Below the pieces are notes generated by a model. The model was not told the origin of the DNA and made no database searches. It saw nothing but the letters and a program-made list of their open reading frames with translations. DNA of 45,042 bases, from positions 1 through 45,042 of the forward strand of contig NZ_UZWD01000024.1 of assembly GCF_900631955.1 (NCBI RefSeq), written 5' to 3'. Each line of letters starts with the position of its first letter. The first letter of the stretch is position 1. The position numbers and the translations under genes are program-made. The stretch is from Devosia equisanguinis. GTDB taxonomy: Bacteria > Pseudomonadota > Alphaproteobacteria > Rhizobiales > Devosiaceae. This document shows positions 15,943-25,865 of this stretch, in pieces.

Positions 15943-16350
15943 TCAATGTCCTTTCCTGGCCGGAGCGCCAGCGAGATCGTCGAGAATGGGGCAGTCGGGG
16001 CGGTTGTCGCCATGGCAGCAATGCACCAGATGGCTGAGGGTCTTCACCATGCCCTGCAGCTCGGCAATCTTGGTCTCCAGCGCCTCGATATGGGTGGAGG
16101 CAATGTCGCGGACCTCGGCGCTGGCCCGCGTCTTGTCGCGCCACAGTGCCAGTAGCGTGCCGGTTTCCTCAACCGAAAAGCCCAGAGTGCGGGCGCGCTT
16201 GATGAAACGCAGTACGTGCACTTCGTCATCGCCATAGACGCGATAATTGCTGTCGGTGCGGCGGGGGGCGCTGACGAGGCCGATCTGCTCGTAATAGCGG
16301 ATCATCTTGGCCGAAACGCCCGACTGCTCGGCGGCTTCACCAATGTTCAT
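15943..16350 (-). CDS. cueR: Cu(I)-responsive MerR-family regulator CueR
   Basis: 135 residues. The winged-helix start [25 protein letters not shown] is the MerR DNA-binding head; a long dimerisation helix (about 75-108) follows. The metal loop is [13 protein letters not shown] with Cys112 and Cys120, the same spacing and numbering as the Cu(I) ligands of E. coli CueR, so it should sense Cu(I), Ag(I) or Au(I). Its ATG overlaps the copA stop by 4 bases, so it is co-transcribed with copA and autoregulated through the copA promoter. The CueR-type operators at 18631-18653 and 15287-15317 are its likely targets. Confidence 0.95.
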   Translation of the reverse strand: MNIGEAAEQSGVSAKMIRYYEQIGLVSAPRRTDSNYRVYGDDEVHVLRFIKRARTLGFSVEETGTLLALWRDKTRASAEVRDIASTHIEALETKIAELQGMVKTLSHLVHCCHGDNRPDCPILDDLAGAPARKGH

Positions 16351-18602
16351 CGCCCCACGCCTTTCACGCTGCGCAGACGTTGCGCATTGCCCACCACAAA
16401 GACCGACGACATGGCCATCGCGCCAGCGCCGATCATCGGCGACAACAGAATGCCGAAGGCGGGATAGAGTATGCCGGCCGCGATGGGGATGAGCAGGGCA
16501 TTGTAGCCAAAAGCCCAGAACAGGTTTTCCCAGATGTTGCGCAATGTGGCCCGACTGACGGCCAGCGCGTCAAGAACCCTCCGCAGATCGCCACCCAATA
16601 GCACCACGTCGGCGCTTTCGATCGCCGCATCGGTGCCGTTGCCGACGGCGATGCCGACATCGGCCTCGGCCAGGGCCGGTGCATCGTTGATGCCGTCGCC
16701 GACATAGGCCACCAATCGATTGTCAGCACGCAAGGCCTTGATGGCGCGCACCTTGTCGGCCGGCAATACCTCGGCCTGCACCTCGTCAATGCCCAACTGG
16801 GCTGCGATTGCCCGGGCGGTGCGACTGTTGTCCCCCGAGATCATGGCCGTGCGCAGACCCATTGCATGCAGTGCCGCAATCACGGCCTTGCTCGAGGGCT
16901 TGATAGTGTCGGCGACCACGACGGCAGCGGCGAGCTTGTCGTCGATGGCGACAAAAACAGGCGTTTTGCCCTCGTCGGCAAGCCGTTCGATGTCCTTGGC
17001 GAAATCGGTGAAGTCGAGGTGCTGCATGTGTCGTTGTGCGCCGACGGCGACCAGCCGCCCATCGACCCGCGCGGTAACGCCGGTGCCGGGATTGGAGGAA
17101 AAGTCCGTGACCGTGCCCAAAACCAGCCCGGCTCTTTCCGCGGCAGCGACGATGGCAGTGGCGATCGGATGCTCCGAGCGCGCTTCGACCGCAGCGATGA
17201 GTGCCAGGACTTCGTCATGGCTAAAATCGTCATCGAGGATGAGATCGGTCAGCACCGGCTTGCCTTCGGTCAGGGTGCCGGTCTTGTCGAACGCCACGAC
17301 TTGGGCATCACGCAATTGCTGCAGCGCCTCGGCCTTGCGGAACAGCACGCCCAACTGGGCGGCGCGGCCGGTGCCGACCATGATCGACATCGGCGTCGCC
17401 AAGCCCATGGCGCAGGGGCAGGCTATGATCATGACGGCGACGGCATTGACCAGACTGTAGCTGAGACGCGGCTCGGGCCCGACGAAGAACCAGACCAGGA
17501 AAGTCAGTACCGCAAGGCCGATGACGATGGGTACGAACCATGCGGTGATCCTGTCGACAACAGCCTGTATGGGCAGTTTGCCGCCCTGGGCGTCCTCCAC
17601 CATGCGGATGATCTGCGCCAGCATGGTGTCGCCACCCACCTTGGTGGCGCGGAACCGGAAGCTGCCGGAGGTATTGAGCGTGCCGCCGACCACCACTGCG
17701 CCAACTGTCTTGGAGACAGGCAGCGGCTCGCCTGAGATCATCGACTCATCGATATGGCTGGCGCCCTCGACAATTTCGCCGTCCACCGCCACTTTCTCGC
17801 CCGGCCGCACCAAAATAATGTCGCCGACCCGCACATCCTCGACCGGCAGCTCCACAGTGATCCCCGCGCGCTCGACGCGCGCCGTTTTCGCCTGCTGCTG
17901 CACCAATTGGCGGATGGCCTGCCCGGTCCGCCCCTTGGCCAGAGCCTCAAGCCACCGCCCCACCAGGATCAGCGTCACGATGACGGCAGCGGCTTCGAAA
18001 TACACGTAGCGCGTCTCGGCGGGAACCAGATGCGGGGCGAAGGTGACGACGCTGGAATAGAGCCAGGCCGCCCCGGCGCCCAACGCAACCAAGGAGTTCA
18101 TCTCCGGCGCGCCGCGCAGCAAAGCAGGAATGCCCAGAGCAAAAAACCGGCGTCCCGGCACGAAAAGCACGATCGTGGACAACACGAAATAGGCGATATA
18201 GAGCCATTGCATTGGCACCGCGCCCATCAGCCAATGATGGAACGGCACATAGAGATGGCCTCCCATTTCGAGCACGAAAAGCGGCAGCGTCAGCAGCGCG
18301 GCGAGCATAACGTCGCGCTTGAGTATCGCGGCGTCCTCGTCGTGGTGATGGGCATGGTCGCGGCGGGGCGTTGCGACCGGGCGCAGGCTGGCCTTATAGC
18401 CCACCTTTTCCACTGCCTTGAGCAGGGCATCTGCATTGCCGCCGGAAACCGTAGCGCGTTCGGTCGCCAAATTGACCGATGCGGAGGTGACGCCATCCAC
18501 CTTGAGCAGCGCTTTTTCCACCCGCGAAACGCAGGACGCGCAAGTCATGCCTTCGATGTCAAATGTGGCGGCGGCGGCAGGATTGGGGACGTGCTGGTTC
18601 AT
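16347..18602 (-). CDS. copA: Cu(I)-exporting P1B-type ATPase
   Basis: 751-residue inner-membrane pump that exports Cu(I) to the periplasm. One N-terminal HMA domain carries CASC at residues 21-24. A His-rich linker (DHAHHHDED, about 85-93) precedes the eight-helix membrane part. The transport motif Cys395-Pro-Cys397 is in [11 protein letters not shown], the phosphorylated Asp439 in [11 protein letters not shown], and SEHPIA and [10 protein letters not shown] complete the ATP domain. All catalytic residues are present. It leads the copA-cueR-copZ operon behind a CueR promoter. The ATP-domain His-Pro and the CPC motif exclude zinc (CPC with a downstream Asp/Lys) less surely than the CueR linkage supports copper. 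Confidence 0.94.
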   Translation of the reverse strand: MNQHVPNPAAAATFDIEGMTCASCVSRVEKALLKVDGVTSASVNLATERATVSGGNADALLKAVEKVGYKASLRPVATPRRDHAHHHDEDAAILKRDVMLAALLTLPLFVLEMGGHLYVPFHHWLMGAVPMQWLYIAYFVLSTIVLFVPGRRFFALGIPALLRGAPEMNSLVALGAGAAWLYSSVVTFAPHLVPAETRYVYFEAAAVIVTLILVGRWLEALAKGRTGQAIRQLVQQQAKTARVERAGITVELPVEDVRVGDIILVRPGEKVAVDGEIVEGASHIDESMISGEPLPVSKTVGAVVVGGTLNTSGSFRFRATKVGGDTMLAQIIRMVEDAQGGKLPIQAVVDRITAWFVPIVIGLAVLTFLVWFFVGPEPRLSYSLVNAVAVMIIACPCAMGLATPMSIMVGTGRAAQLGVLFRKAEALQQLRDAQVVAFDKTGTLTEGKPVLTDLILDDDFSHDEVLALIAAVEARSEHPIATAIVAAAERAGLVLGTVTDFSSNPGTGVTARVDGRLVAVGAQRHMQHLDFTDFAKDIERLADEGKTPVFVAIDDKLAAAVVVADTIKPSSKAVIAALHAMGLRTAMISGDNSRTARAIAAQLGIDEVQAEVLPADKVRAIKALRADNRLVAYVGDGINDAPALAEADVGIAVGNGTDAAIESADVVLLGGDLRRVLDALAVSRATLRNIWENLFWAFGYNALLIPIAAGILYPAFGILLSPMIGAGAMAMSSVFVVGNAQRLRSVKGVGR

Positions 18603-18624
18603 GGCTTTTTACCTCGTCCACCAG

Positions 18625-18655
18625 CATATAGACCTTCCAACGATGGGAAGGTCAA
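18625..18655 (-). promoter_or_regulatory. CueR operator-promoter of copA
   Basis: On the minus strand TTGACC (18655-18650) and TATATG (18630-18625) are separated by 19 bases, the over-long spacer typical of MerR-activated promoters. The spacer contains the dyad GACCTTCC-n7-GGAAGGTC (18631-18653), which matches the CueR consensus ACCTTCC-n7-GGAAGGT. The copA ATG is 22 bases past the -10. Confidence 0.85.
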
Positions 18656-18829
18656 TGGCTGTGTTTTGACTTTTCGCGGGGAGGCATCTGGTGGCATGCC
18701 AATGTCTTGACTTGCCTCGAAAACAGCATTTGCCGTGAATTCGACTGCGGCAGGTTGGCGCTGTGACAATCAATCTGCTTATAGTGCGAATGAGTCTGAC
18801 CTATTTCTTGCGCTATCAGGAGCTTCCCC

Positions 18830-19552
18830 ATGCAGACGGTTCGCAAGGATATTCACAATTCTGAAGTCCCGGTGTTGTGCCAGAGTTGCGAGGCGCGCCA
18901 CCAGGGCATCTGCGGCGCGTTGAACGCCCAGCAATTGCTGGCGCTGTCCAAGACGACGCGGCGCGTACGCAAGGATGCAGGTGACGAGCTGATGGCCGAT
19001 GCCATGCCCATCGCCAGCTTTGCCAATGTGCTGCGCGGCGTCATCAAGCTCACCAAGGTGCTTGAAGACGGTCGTCAGCAGGTGGTCGGCCTGCAATTTG
19101 CGCCCGATCTTCTCGGGCGTCCCTTCGCTGCGGAAAGTCGTGTGAGTGCGGAGGCGGCCTCGGAGGTCGATCTCTGTGTCATACCCAAGCCGGCGCTCGA
19201 ATCGATCATGAAAGAAAGCGCGCCGCTCGAGCATCGGGTGATGATGCAGGCGCTGCGTGAACTCGATGAAGCCCGTGACTGGATGGTGACGCTGGGGCGC
19301 AAGAGCGCTTCGGAAAAGGTGGCGAGCTTCCTTTACCTCATCGCCACCCATATCGATCCGACTGTCGAGCAGCCCGAGACCAGCTTCGATCTGCCGCTCA
19401 GCCGTGCCGACATTGCCGATTTCCTCGGCCTCACCATCGAGACCGTCAGCCGGCAGATCAGCAAGCTCAAAGCCGATAATGTCATCGAGATCCTCAACTA
19501 CCGTCATGTGACAGTGCCGGATTTGGCCCGCCTGCGCTTGCGCTGCGGCTGA
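18830..19552 (+). CDS. Fnr/FnrN-type oxygen-sensing transcriptional regulator
   Basis: 240 residues of the Crp/Fnr family. Cys17, Cys20 and Cys28 (C-x2-C-x7-C) plus Cys116 are the four ligands expected for the oxygen-labile [4Fe-4S] cluster of FnrN-type proteins. The cyclic-nucleotide-like barrel spans about 35-150, a long dimer helix 130-160, and the helix-turn-helix 190-215 ends in IETVSRQISKL, whose E204, S207 and R208 read TTGAT-n4-ATCAA half-sites. The ATG at 18830 has AGGAGC upstream. A perfect such site lies between cydD and cydA, so the cyd genes are probable targets. I saw no FNR box before the gene itself. It ends 24 bases from convergent cydC. Confidence 0.92.
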   Translation: MQTVRKDIHNSEVPVLCQSCEARHQGICGALNAQQLLALSKTTRRVRKDAGDELMADAMPIASFANVLRGVIKLTKVLEDGRQQVVGLQFAPDLLGRPFAAESRVSAEAASEVDLCVIPKPALESIMKESAPLEHRVMMQALRELDEARDWMVTLGRKSASEKVASFLYLIATHIDPTVEQPETSFDLPLSRADIADFLGLTIETVSRQISKLKADNVIEILNYRHVTVPDLARLRLRCG

Positions 19553-19576
19553 CGGGCCGGGCGTTTTACGCCTGTC

Positions 19577-21235
19577 CTAAGCGACGGTCAGTTCTCCGTT
19601 TTGCAGCGTGAGCACGCGGTCGACAGTGCCTTCGGGGATACTGGCGTGGGTAACCATGATCACCGTGCGACCATCGGTGCCGGTCGCCAGCGTCTGCATG
19701 AAGGCCTCCTCTGTCTGGCGGTCGAGCGCATCGGTAGGTTCGTCGAGCAACAGGACCGGCGCGTTCGAGACGAGGGCCCTGGCCAGGCAAAGCCGACGCA
19801 CTTGCCCGACAGACAGGGTGCGCCCGGCTTCGCCGATAACGGTGTCGAGGCCCTTGGGCAGGGCGCGGACATAGGTGTCAAGCTGCGCTCTTTGCAGCGC
19901 TGACCATAAATCGTCTTCGCTGGCGTCCCATCGCCCGATCAACAGATTGTTGCGGATCGTATCGATGAACACCGGGCTGTCCTGGCTGAGCAGCGCCATA
20001 TGGGCGTGAATGTCGGCGAGGCGCAGTTCGGTGAGTGCCACGCCGCCTATGCTGATCTGGCCAGCCTGAGGATCGAACAGACGCAGCAGCAGCTTGAGGA
20101 TGGTCGACTTGCCGCCCCCGCTGGGTCCCACGATCGCGATCCTTTCACCGGGGAAAACGACGAAGGAGGCGTCTGCGAGCACCGGGGCGCCGCCATCATA
20201 GCTGAAGCCTATGCCCTCAAAAGCGATGGTGCCATCTTGGGGCAGGTCGCGCGGCGCCGCGGTTTCCATTACCGATGGCGCAATATCGGTCAGTGCCTGC
20301 AGACGCTCCGCAGCGGCCATTGCGCCGCTTGCCTTGCCGACGCTGCGCACGATCACCGCCGTCGCCTCAAAACTGCCGAGCACAGCAAGGAGCAGGCCGA
20401 CCATGACCGGCCCCTCGATCTGACCGGCGTCCAGGGCGACGAGGCCGGCCCAGAGTGTGGCGACCAGGGCCACTGCGGCCAGCAATTGTACCGCCATGCC
20501 ACCAAGTGTGGACAGACCTGCGAGGTGCAACCGCCAGTAACCGGCCGCGTCGACCGTCTCGGCGAACCGGTGCTGCGTGGTGCCGAGGGCCCCGAGTAAG
20601 TTGAGATCGGCCAGGCCACTGAGCCCGTCGAGCACACCCATCCGCATATCGGCATTGGCCGCCACGCTCTTCTGGCCGGCGCGACGTCCGACAGTGACCA
20701 AGGCCGTTGGCACGGCCAGCACCGCCAGCGCCATGGCCAGGCCATAGGGCAGCGCGGCGGCCGGCAACACGAAAGCCATGAGCACGGTCATGCCGGCGCC
20801 GATGAACATCGCCCCGAGCAACGGCCCGATCGCCACGAGAAACGCGGTGTCGAGCGCATCGACATCGGCTGTCAGGCGGCTCACAAGATCGCCATGCCGC
20901 AGCGAGCGATCCGGCAGCGGCAGGCGCGGGAACAGGGCCGCAAACAACCAGCCGCGCAGATCCGACAGCAGTTTTAGCGTCGCGTTATGCCCAACCAGCC
21001 GTTCGCCATAGCGCGCCAGGATGCGGATGAACGAAAAGCCACGAACCATTGCCGATGGCACGAAGAGATTGAAGGCGAGCCCCGCCGTGGTCAGCGCCGA
21101 TGCGGTGATGAACCAGCCTGAGGTGCCCAGAAGCGCCACGCCGGACAGCAATGTGATGAGCGACAGCAGCAAGGCCAGCAAGAGCGACGGTGTGCGGCGC
21201 CGAAACAGCGGTGCAAAGGCGAGCAGGGCTTTCAT
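19577..21235 (-). CDS. cydC: Glutathione/cysteine ABC exporter subunit CydC
   Basis: 552-residue half-transporter with six N-terminal helices (1-310) and a C-terminal ATPase. CydDC exports cysteine and glutathione to the periplasm and is needed to assemble cytochrome bd. Walker A GPSGGGKST and Walker B LLLDEPTDALD are intact. The signature reads LSVGQVRR in place of LSGGx, so this half may form a weakened ATP site; asymmetry between the two halves is common in heterodimeric exporters. Its ATG overlaps the cydD stop by 4 bases. Confidence 0.92.
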   Translation of the reverse strand: MKALLAFAPLFRRRTPSLLLALLLSLITLLSGVALLGTSGWFITASALTTAGLAFNLFVPSAMVRGFSFIRILARYGERLVGHNATLKLLSDLRGWLFAALFPRLPLPDRSLRHGDLVSRLTADVDALDTAFLVAIGPLLGAMFIGAGMTVLMAFVLPAAALPYGLAMALAVLAVPTALVTVGRRAGQKSVAANADMRMGVLDGLSGLADLNLLGALGTTQHRFAETVDAAGYWRLHLAGLSTLGGMAVQLLAAVALVATLWAGLVALDAGQIEGPVMVGLLLAVLGSFEATAVIVRSVGKASGAMAAAERLQALTDIAPSVMETAAPRDLPQDGTIAFEGIGFSYDGGAPVLADASFVVFPGERIAIVGPSGGGKSTILKLLLRLFDPQAGQISIGGVALTELRLADIHAHMALLSQDSPVFIDTIRNNLLIGRWDASEDDLWSALQRAQLDTYVRALPKGLDTVIGEAGRTLSVGQVRRLCLARALVSNAPVLLLDEPTDALDRQTEEAFMQTLATGTDGRTVIMVTHASIPEGTVDRVLTLQNGELTVA

Positions 21236-22953
21236 GCCACATCCTTCTTTCTCTTGGCCAAGGCGGCAGTGAGCAATCGGCCCTCGGCGATGCGCCAGGA
21301 TTTGTGCATCATCGCGGCGACCGCGGGCGAATGCGTGCCGACAATGAGCGTGCGGCCCCTGGCATAGTCGATGATCTCGCCCATGATCTCGGCCTCGAGT
21401 TCGGCATCGAGATGGGCCGTGGGCTCATCCAGCAGGATCAGCCCGGCATCGCGCAGGAAAACACGCGCCAAGGCGACGCGCTGCGCTTGGCCGCCGGAGA
21501 GGCCGGTCCCGTCCTCGCCGATCGGCGTGTCAAGCCCCAAGGGCAGGGCGGCGGCAAAGCCACTCACCCTGGCGCGCTCGGCGGCGCGTTCGATCTGTGC
21601 GCGGGTGGCGCCGGGACGTCCCAGCGCAATATTGTCGGCGATCGTGGCATGCACCAGACGCGGCTTTTGCGCCAGCAGGAAGGTGCGGCCGCGCAGTGCC
21701 GGCTCGGACCATGCCGCGAGCAACCGGCCCTCCAGCCTAACGTCCCCCTCATGCTCGCGCAGGCCGATGATGGCTTCAAGCAGTGTGGACTTCCCCGAGC
21801 CGCTGGGGCCGATGAGAGCGACGTGCTCGGCGGGTGCGATCGAGAGTGTGCAGTCGACAATGACCGCGCGCTGGCGATCCGGCGTCCGCAGGATCACCCC
21901 GGACAGCGCAACGCCGATGGCGCTTCCCGAAACCGGCGCAATATCGCTGAGCAGTGTTTCGGCCTCAGGCAGGGCCCCCAGCTGCCGCTCGATTTCTGCC
22001 AGTGCCGCCTTGGCGGCAGCGCGATCGTGGTAGTGGGCGGCAAGCAGGCGCAGCGGATTATAGACCTCGGGGGCCATCAGCAACAGGAAGATACCCAGCT
22101 GCAGCGTCAACGGACTGGTACGCAAATGCAGATAGTCGATGAAGGTCAGACCGACATAAAGCGCAATCCCGGCCACACCCAGTGCGGCAAAGAATTCCAG
22201 CACCGCAGACGACAGGAACGCGATGCGCAACACGCCCAGCGTACGCTGCCGCAGCGCGTCGCTCACCTCCACGATACTCTGGGTCTCTGCGTCAGCCCGG
22301 CCGGCAAGTTTCAGCGTCAACAGCCCCTTCAGCCGATCGGCGAACCGTCCAGACAGCCGGCTCAACGCCTGGGTCTGGCGATCTGTGGCGATTTGCGCCC
22401 CCCAGCCGACCAGCGCCATGAAGACCGGGATCAGCGGTGCGCTCACGAGGAACAGAGCCCCTGCCACCCAGTCCAGCGGCAAAATGATCGCGCCGAACAC
22501 AAGCGGCAGCAGGGCGGCCTGCAGCGCGGCTGGAAGATAGCGAGCGAAGTAGGCGTCCAGTGCTTCCACCTGGTCGACGATCGCGGCTGAGGCGATGCCG
22601 GAAGGAGCGGTATCGGCAGCACGTGGGGACCGCGATAACAGCTTGCCGAACAGCGCTTTGCGCAGTTGTCGTTTGATCTGTTCGGCGCCGATGACACCGG
22701 CCTGTTCGCCGAGGGCGCCGATCGCAGCGCGCAATGCCAACAGCCCCAGAACCAGTCCGACCGATGGTAGCAATACCGCCGGCGGCTCCCCTGCTTCTAT
22801 GGCACGGCCCAGAATGTCGGCCAGCAACCAGGCCTGCCAGACGAGCAAGCCGCCGCTGGCCAGCGGCGCGAGGATTGCGATCCAGATGGCGCCGCCACCT
22901 TGGCGCTGCAAGCGGCCCAAAGCGCGACCGGCGGCCTTTTCGTCGGGATTCAA
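21232..22953 (-). CDS. cydD: Glutathione/cysteine ABC exporter subunit CydD
   Basis: 573-residue half-transporter, partner of CydC. A six-helix membrane domain (about 15-320) precedes the ATPase with Walker A GPSGSGKST, signature LSGGQAQRVALARVF and Walker B LILLDEPTAHLD, all canonical. The order cydD-cydC and the divergent cydABX agree with a role in cytochrome bd biogenesis. The start at 22953 lies 58 bases from the FNR box. On this strand TAGATT (22989-22984) falls exactly where a -10 would be if Fnr bound as a class II activator at -41.5. Confidence 0.93.
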   Translation of the reverse strand: MNPDEKAAGRALGRLQRQGGGAIWIAILAPLASGGLLVWQAWLLADILGRAIEAGEPPAVLLPSVGLVLGLLALRAAIGALGEQAGVIGAEQIKRQLRKALFGKLLSRSPRAADTAPSGIASAAIVDQVEALDAYFARYLPAALQAALLPLVFGAIILPLDWVAGALFLVSAPLIPVFMALVGWGAQIATDRQTQALSRLSGRFADRLKGLLTLKLAGRADAETQSIVEVSDALRQRTLGVLRIAFLSSAVLEFFAALGVAGIALYVGLTFIDYLHLRTSPLTLQLGIFLLLMAPEVYNPLRLLAAHYHDRAAAKAALAEIERQLGALPEAETLLSDIAPVSGSAIGVALSGVILRTPDRQRAVIVDCTLSIAPAEHVALIGPSGSGKSTLLEAIIGLREHEGDVRLEGRLLAAWSEPALRGRTFLLAQKPRLVHATIADNIALGRPGATRAQIERAAERARVSGFAAALPLGLDTPIGEDGTGLSGGQAQRVALARVFLRDAGLILLDEPTAHLDAELEAEIMGEIIDYARGRTLIVGTHSPAVAAMMHKSWRIAEGRLLTAALAKRKKDVA

Positions 22954-23011
22954 GAGCGTGTCCTTTGGTTGGGCGTAGGATGCAATCTAGCGGCCGATCC
23001 CGGAAGCCGTC

Positions 23012-23025
23012 TTGATCTGAATCAA
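23012..23025. promoter_or_regulatory. Perfect FNR box (anaerobox) between cydD and cydA
   Basis: TTGAT-CTGA-ATCAA matches the FNR/FixK consensus at all ten conserved positions. It is centred 58-88 bases from both divergent starts. Placing its centre at -41.5 puts a TAGATT -10 before cydD on the minus strand and a weaker TAAACA (23048-23053) before cydA on the plus strand. One site could thus serve both operons. Confidence 0.85.
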
Positions 23026-23105
23026 GGCCGTGATGTGTGGCGCGGGCTAAACAACCAACATTGGTGGCCCGAGTCTGGCCGCTGCAACACCGAGGCCCAT
23101 ATGCC

Positions 23106-24713
23106 ATGATCGATATGCTCGTTGTCGATTTATCGCGGTGGCAGTTTGCTGCTACTGCGATGTACCACTTTATCTTCGTCCCGCTGACGCTGGGGCTGTC
23201 CTTCATGATGGCCATCATGGAAAGCGTCTATGTGATGACCGGCCGCCAGATCTGGCGGAAGGCCACCCTGTTCTGGGGCACGCTTTTCGGCATCAACTTC
23301 GCCATGGGTGTGGCCACCGGTATCGTGATGGAATTCCAGTTCGGCATGAACTGGAGCTATTACAGCCACTATGTCGGCGACATTTTCGGCGCGCCCCTGG
23401 CCATCGAAGGCCTGATGGCGTTTTTCCTGGAAGCCACCTTCATCGGGCTCTTCTTCTTCGGCTGGGATCGCCTTAGCAAGGTCGGCCATCTGATCGTGAC
23501 CTGGCTCATGGCCCTCGGTGCCAATCTCTCGGCGCTTTGGATCCTGGTGGCCAATGGCTGGATGCAAAATCCGGTCGGCGCCAAGTTCAACCCCGACACG
23601 ATGCGCATGGAAATCACCGATTTCATCGCGGTGATCTTCAATCCGGTCGCCCAGGCCAAGTTCGTGCACACGGTCAGCGCCGGCTATCTCACAGGCGCCG
23701 TCTTCGTGTTGGCCATTTCGGCGCTCTTCCTGGCCCAGGGCAAGCATGTCGAGCTCGCCAAGCGCTCGGCCGTGGTGGCGGCCAGCTTTGGCCTCGCCTC
23801 GGCGCTTTCGGTCGTGGTTCTGGGTGACGAGAGTGGCTATGTCGCGACCGAGCACCAGATGATGAAGATCGCCGCGCTCGAGGCCATGTACGAAACCGAA
23901 CCGGCTCCTGCTCCCTGGACCCTGATCGGTCTACCCGGCCAGGACGGCAAGCTCGGTTTCCACATCTCGGTTCCGTGGGTTGGCGGGCTCATCACCACCC
24001 GTTCGCTCGACAAGCCGCTTCCGGGTATCGAAGAGCTGGTGGGCCGGGCCGAAGATCGCATCCGCTCGGGTATCGTCGCCTATACGGCGCTGCAGCAGAT
24101 CCGCGCCGACGGCACAAACCAAGAGGCTCGCGCCACTTTCGAAGAATACTGGCCTGACCTGGGTTATGGCCTGCTGCTCAAGAAGTATCGCACCGATGTC
24201 GAGAACGCGACCGACGAAGAGATCGTCATGGCCGCCAATGACACCGTGCCGGGCGTCTGGCCGCTGTTCTGGACCTTCCGCCTGATGATGGGGCTGGGCT
24301 TCTTCTACATCGCCTTCTTCGCGGTCTGGTTCTATCGCGCCTCGCGCGGTTGGATTGACACCAACAAGAAGCTTCTGTGGTTCAGCTTCATCACCCTGCC
24401 GCTGCCTTGGCTGGCCATTGAAAGCGGCTGGTTCATTGCCGAATTCGGCCGTCAGCCCTGGGTGGTTGAAGGAGTTCTGCCCACCTTCTACGCGGCGTCG
24501 GGTCTTACCGTGCTCGATCTCGTATTGTCGCTGAGCTTCTTCGTTCTGCTCTACACCGTCTTGCTCGTCATCATGGTCATTCTGATGATCAAGGTGATCA
24601 AGGCCGGCCCCAAGGACAAGCTTTTCGATGGCGAAACCGCGGGTGACGACCAGGACGACTTCGTGATTGCCGCACTTCCCGCCACCCCAGCAACCAAGGA
24701 GCTCGGATCGTGA
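23106..24713 (+). CDS. cydA: Cytochrome bd ubiquinol oxidase subunit I
   Basis: 535-residue membrane subunit that carries hemes b558, b595 and d and oxidises quinol. I start at the ATG at 23106, with GAGG 10 bases upstream; ATG 23115 would align with E. coli CydA residue 1. The N-terminus keeps QFAATAMYHFIFVPLTLGLSF with the heme-ligand His. The GDESGY...PAPWTL segment begins a long Q-loop running to PGVWPLFWTFR, so this is the long-Q-loop (E. coli-like) form and not the short CIO form. ESGWFIAEFGRQPW is intact. About nine helices are visible. It is coupled to cydB by a 4-base overlap. Confidence 0.96.
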   Translation: MIDMLVVDLSRWQFAATAMYHFIFVPLTLGLSFMMAIMESVYVMTGRQIWRKATLFWGTLFGINFAMGVATGIVMEFQFGMNWSYYSHYVGDIFGAPLAIEGLMAFFLEATFIGLFFFGWDRLSKVGHLIVTWLMALGANLSALWILVANGWMQNPVGAKFNPDTMRMEITDFIAVIFNPVAQAKFVHTVSAGYLTGAVFVLAISALFLAQGKHVELAKRSAVVAASFGLASALSVVVLGDESGYVATEHQMMKIAALEAMYETEPAPAPWTLIGLPGQDGKLGFHISVPWVGGLITTRSLDKPLPGIEELVGRAEDRIRSGIVAYTALQQIRADGTNQEARATFEEYWPDLGYGLLLKKYRTDVENATDEEIVMAANDTVPGVWPLFWTFRLMMGLGFFYIAFFAVWFYRASRGWIDTNKKLLWFSFITLPLPWLAIESGWFIAEFGRQPWVVEGVLPTFYAASGLTVLDLVLSLSFFVLLYTVLLVIMVILMIKVIKAGPKDKLFDGETAGDDQDDFVIAALPATPATKELGS

Positions 24714-25855
24714 GCACCATTCCCCTCGATTATGAAACGCTGCGGCTGATCTGGTGGCTGCTGCTCGGCGTGCTGCTCATCGGCTTCGCCATCATGGGCG
24801 GCCGCGACATGGGCGTGGGGGCATTGCTGCCCTTCGCCGCCAAGACCGACGAGGAACGCCGGGTTCTGCTCAACCTCATCGGGCCCACCTGGGAAGGTAA
24901 CCAGGTGTGGCTGATCCTGGGCGGCGGCGCCATTTTCGCCGCCTTCCCGCCGCTCTATGCGGTGAGCTTCTCGGGCTTCTACCTGGCCATGATGGTCATC
25001 CTTCTGGCGCTGATCCTGCGGCCTGTCGGCTTCAAGTTCCGCGGCAAGATCGAAGATCCGCGCTGGCGCAACACCTGGGACTGGGGCCTGTTCATCGGCG
25101 GCTTCGTGCCTGCTCTGATCATGGGCGTCGCCGTTGGCAATGTGCTGCTCGGGGCCCCCTTCCACATCGACGACACCATGCGCATCTTCTACACCGGAAA
25201 CTTCTTCCAGCTGCTGATGCCCTTTGCGCTGCTCGCCGGTCTTGTCAGCGTCGGTATGATCGTCACCCATGGTGCGACGCTCATCGTGGGCCGCACCGAG
25301 GGCGTCATCGCCGAACGTGCCCGCACGATCGGCATCTGGTCGGGCCTCGTCACTGCGGCACTCTTCGCTCTGGGTGGCGTCTGGCTTGCCTTCATGAACG
25401 GCTATGTCGTCACCAGTGTCATCGACCCAAATGCCCCGATCAACCCGCTGAGCAAGACCGTTGAACTGGTGCAGGGTGGATGGCTCCGCAACTACGGCAC
25501 CTATCCCTGGATGATCGCCGCGCCGGTGCTTGGCCTGGCTGGCATGCTGGTCGCCGTTCTGGCCCTCAACCTGCGGATGAAGTGGCTGGCCTATCTGGCC
25601 ACTAGCGGCGGTATCTTCGGAATCGTCTCGACAGCGGGCCTGTCGATCTTCCCCTTCTTCCTGCCCTCGTCGACCGTGCCCAATTCGGGCCTGACCCTGT
25701 GGGATGCCTCGTCGAGCCATATGACGCTGTTCATCATGCTGGTGGTGACGGTGATCTTCCTGCCCATCATCATCGGCTATACCGCCTGGGTGTTCCGCGT
25801 GATGCGCGGCACGGTCACCCCGCAGACGCTCGGCAAAAACCCCAACGCCTACTAG
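24710..25855 (+). CDS. cydB: Cytochrome bd ubiquinol oxidase subunit II
   Basis: 381-residue membrane protein with about eight helices. It starts with a GTG whose GTGA overlaps the cydA stop. The family markers GFAIMGGRDMGVGALLPF, GPTWEGNQVWLI and WDWGLFIGGFVPAL are present, as is the C-terminal SSSHMTLFIMLVVTVIFLP. It forms the heterodimer with CydA in the inner membrane. Length agrees with E. coli CydB (379). It is followed 10 bases later by cydX. Confidence 0.96.
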   Translation: MSTIPLDYETLRLIWWLLLGVLLIGFAIMGGRDMGVGALLPFAAKTDEERRVLLNLIGPTWEGNQVWLILGGGAIFAAFPPLYAVSFSGFYLAMMVILLALILRPVGFKFRGKIEDPRWRNTWDWGLFIGGFVPALIMGVAVGNVLLGAPFHIDDTMRIFYTGNFFQLLMPFALLAGLVSVGMIVTHGATLIVGRTEGVIAERARTIGIWSGLVTAALFALGGVWLAFMNGYVVTSVIDPNAPINPLSKTVELVQGGWLRNYGTYPWMIAAPVLGLAGMLVAVLALNLRMKWLAYLATSGGIFGIVSTAGLSIFPFFLPSSTVPNSGLTLWDASSSHMTLFIMLVVTVIFLPIIIGYTAWVFRVMRGTVTPQTLGKNPNAY

Positions 25856-25865
25856 GAGAAAAGAC

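Noticed and set aside
18760..18785. Autoregulatory FNR box before the Fnr gene (TGACAATCAAT)
   Set aside because: An ATCAA half-site is present but no TTGAT at the required 4-base spacing.
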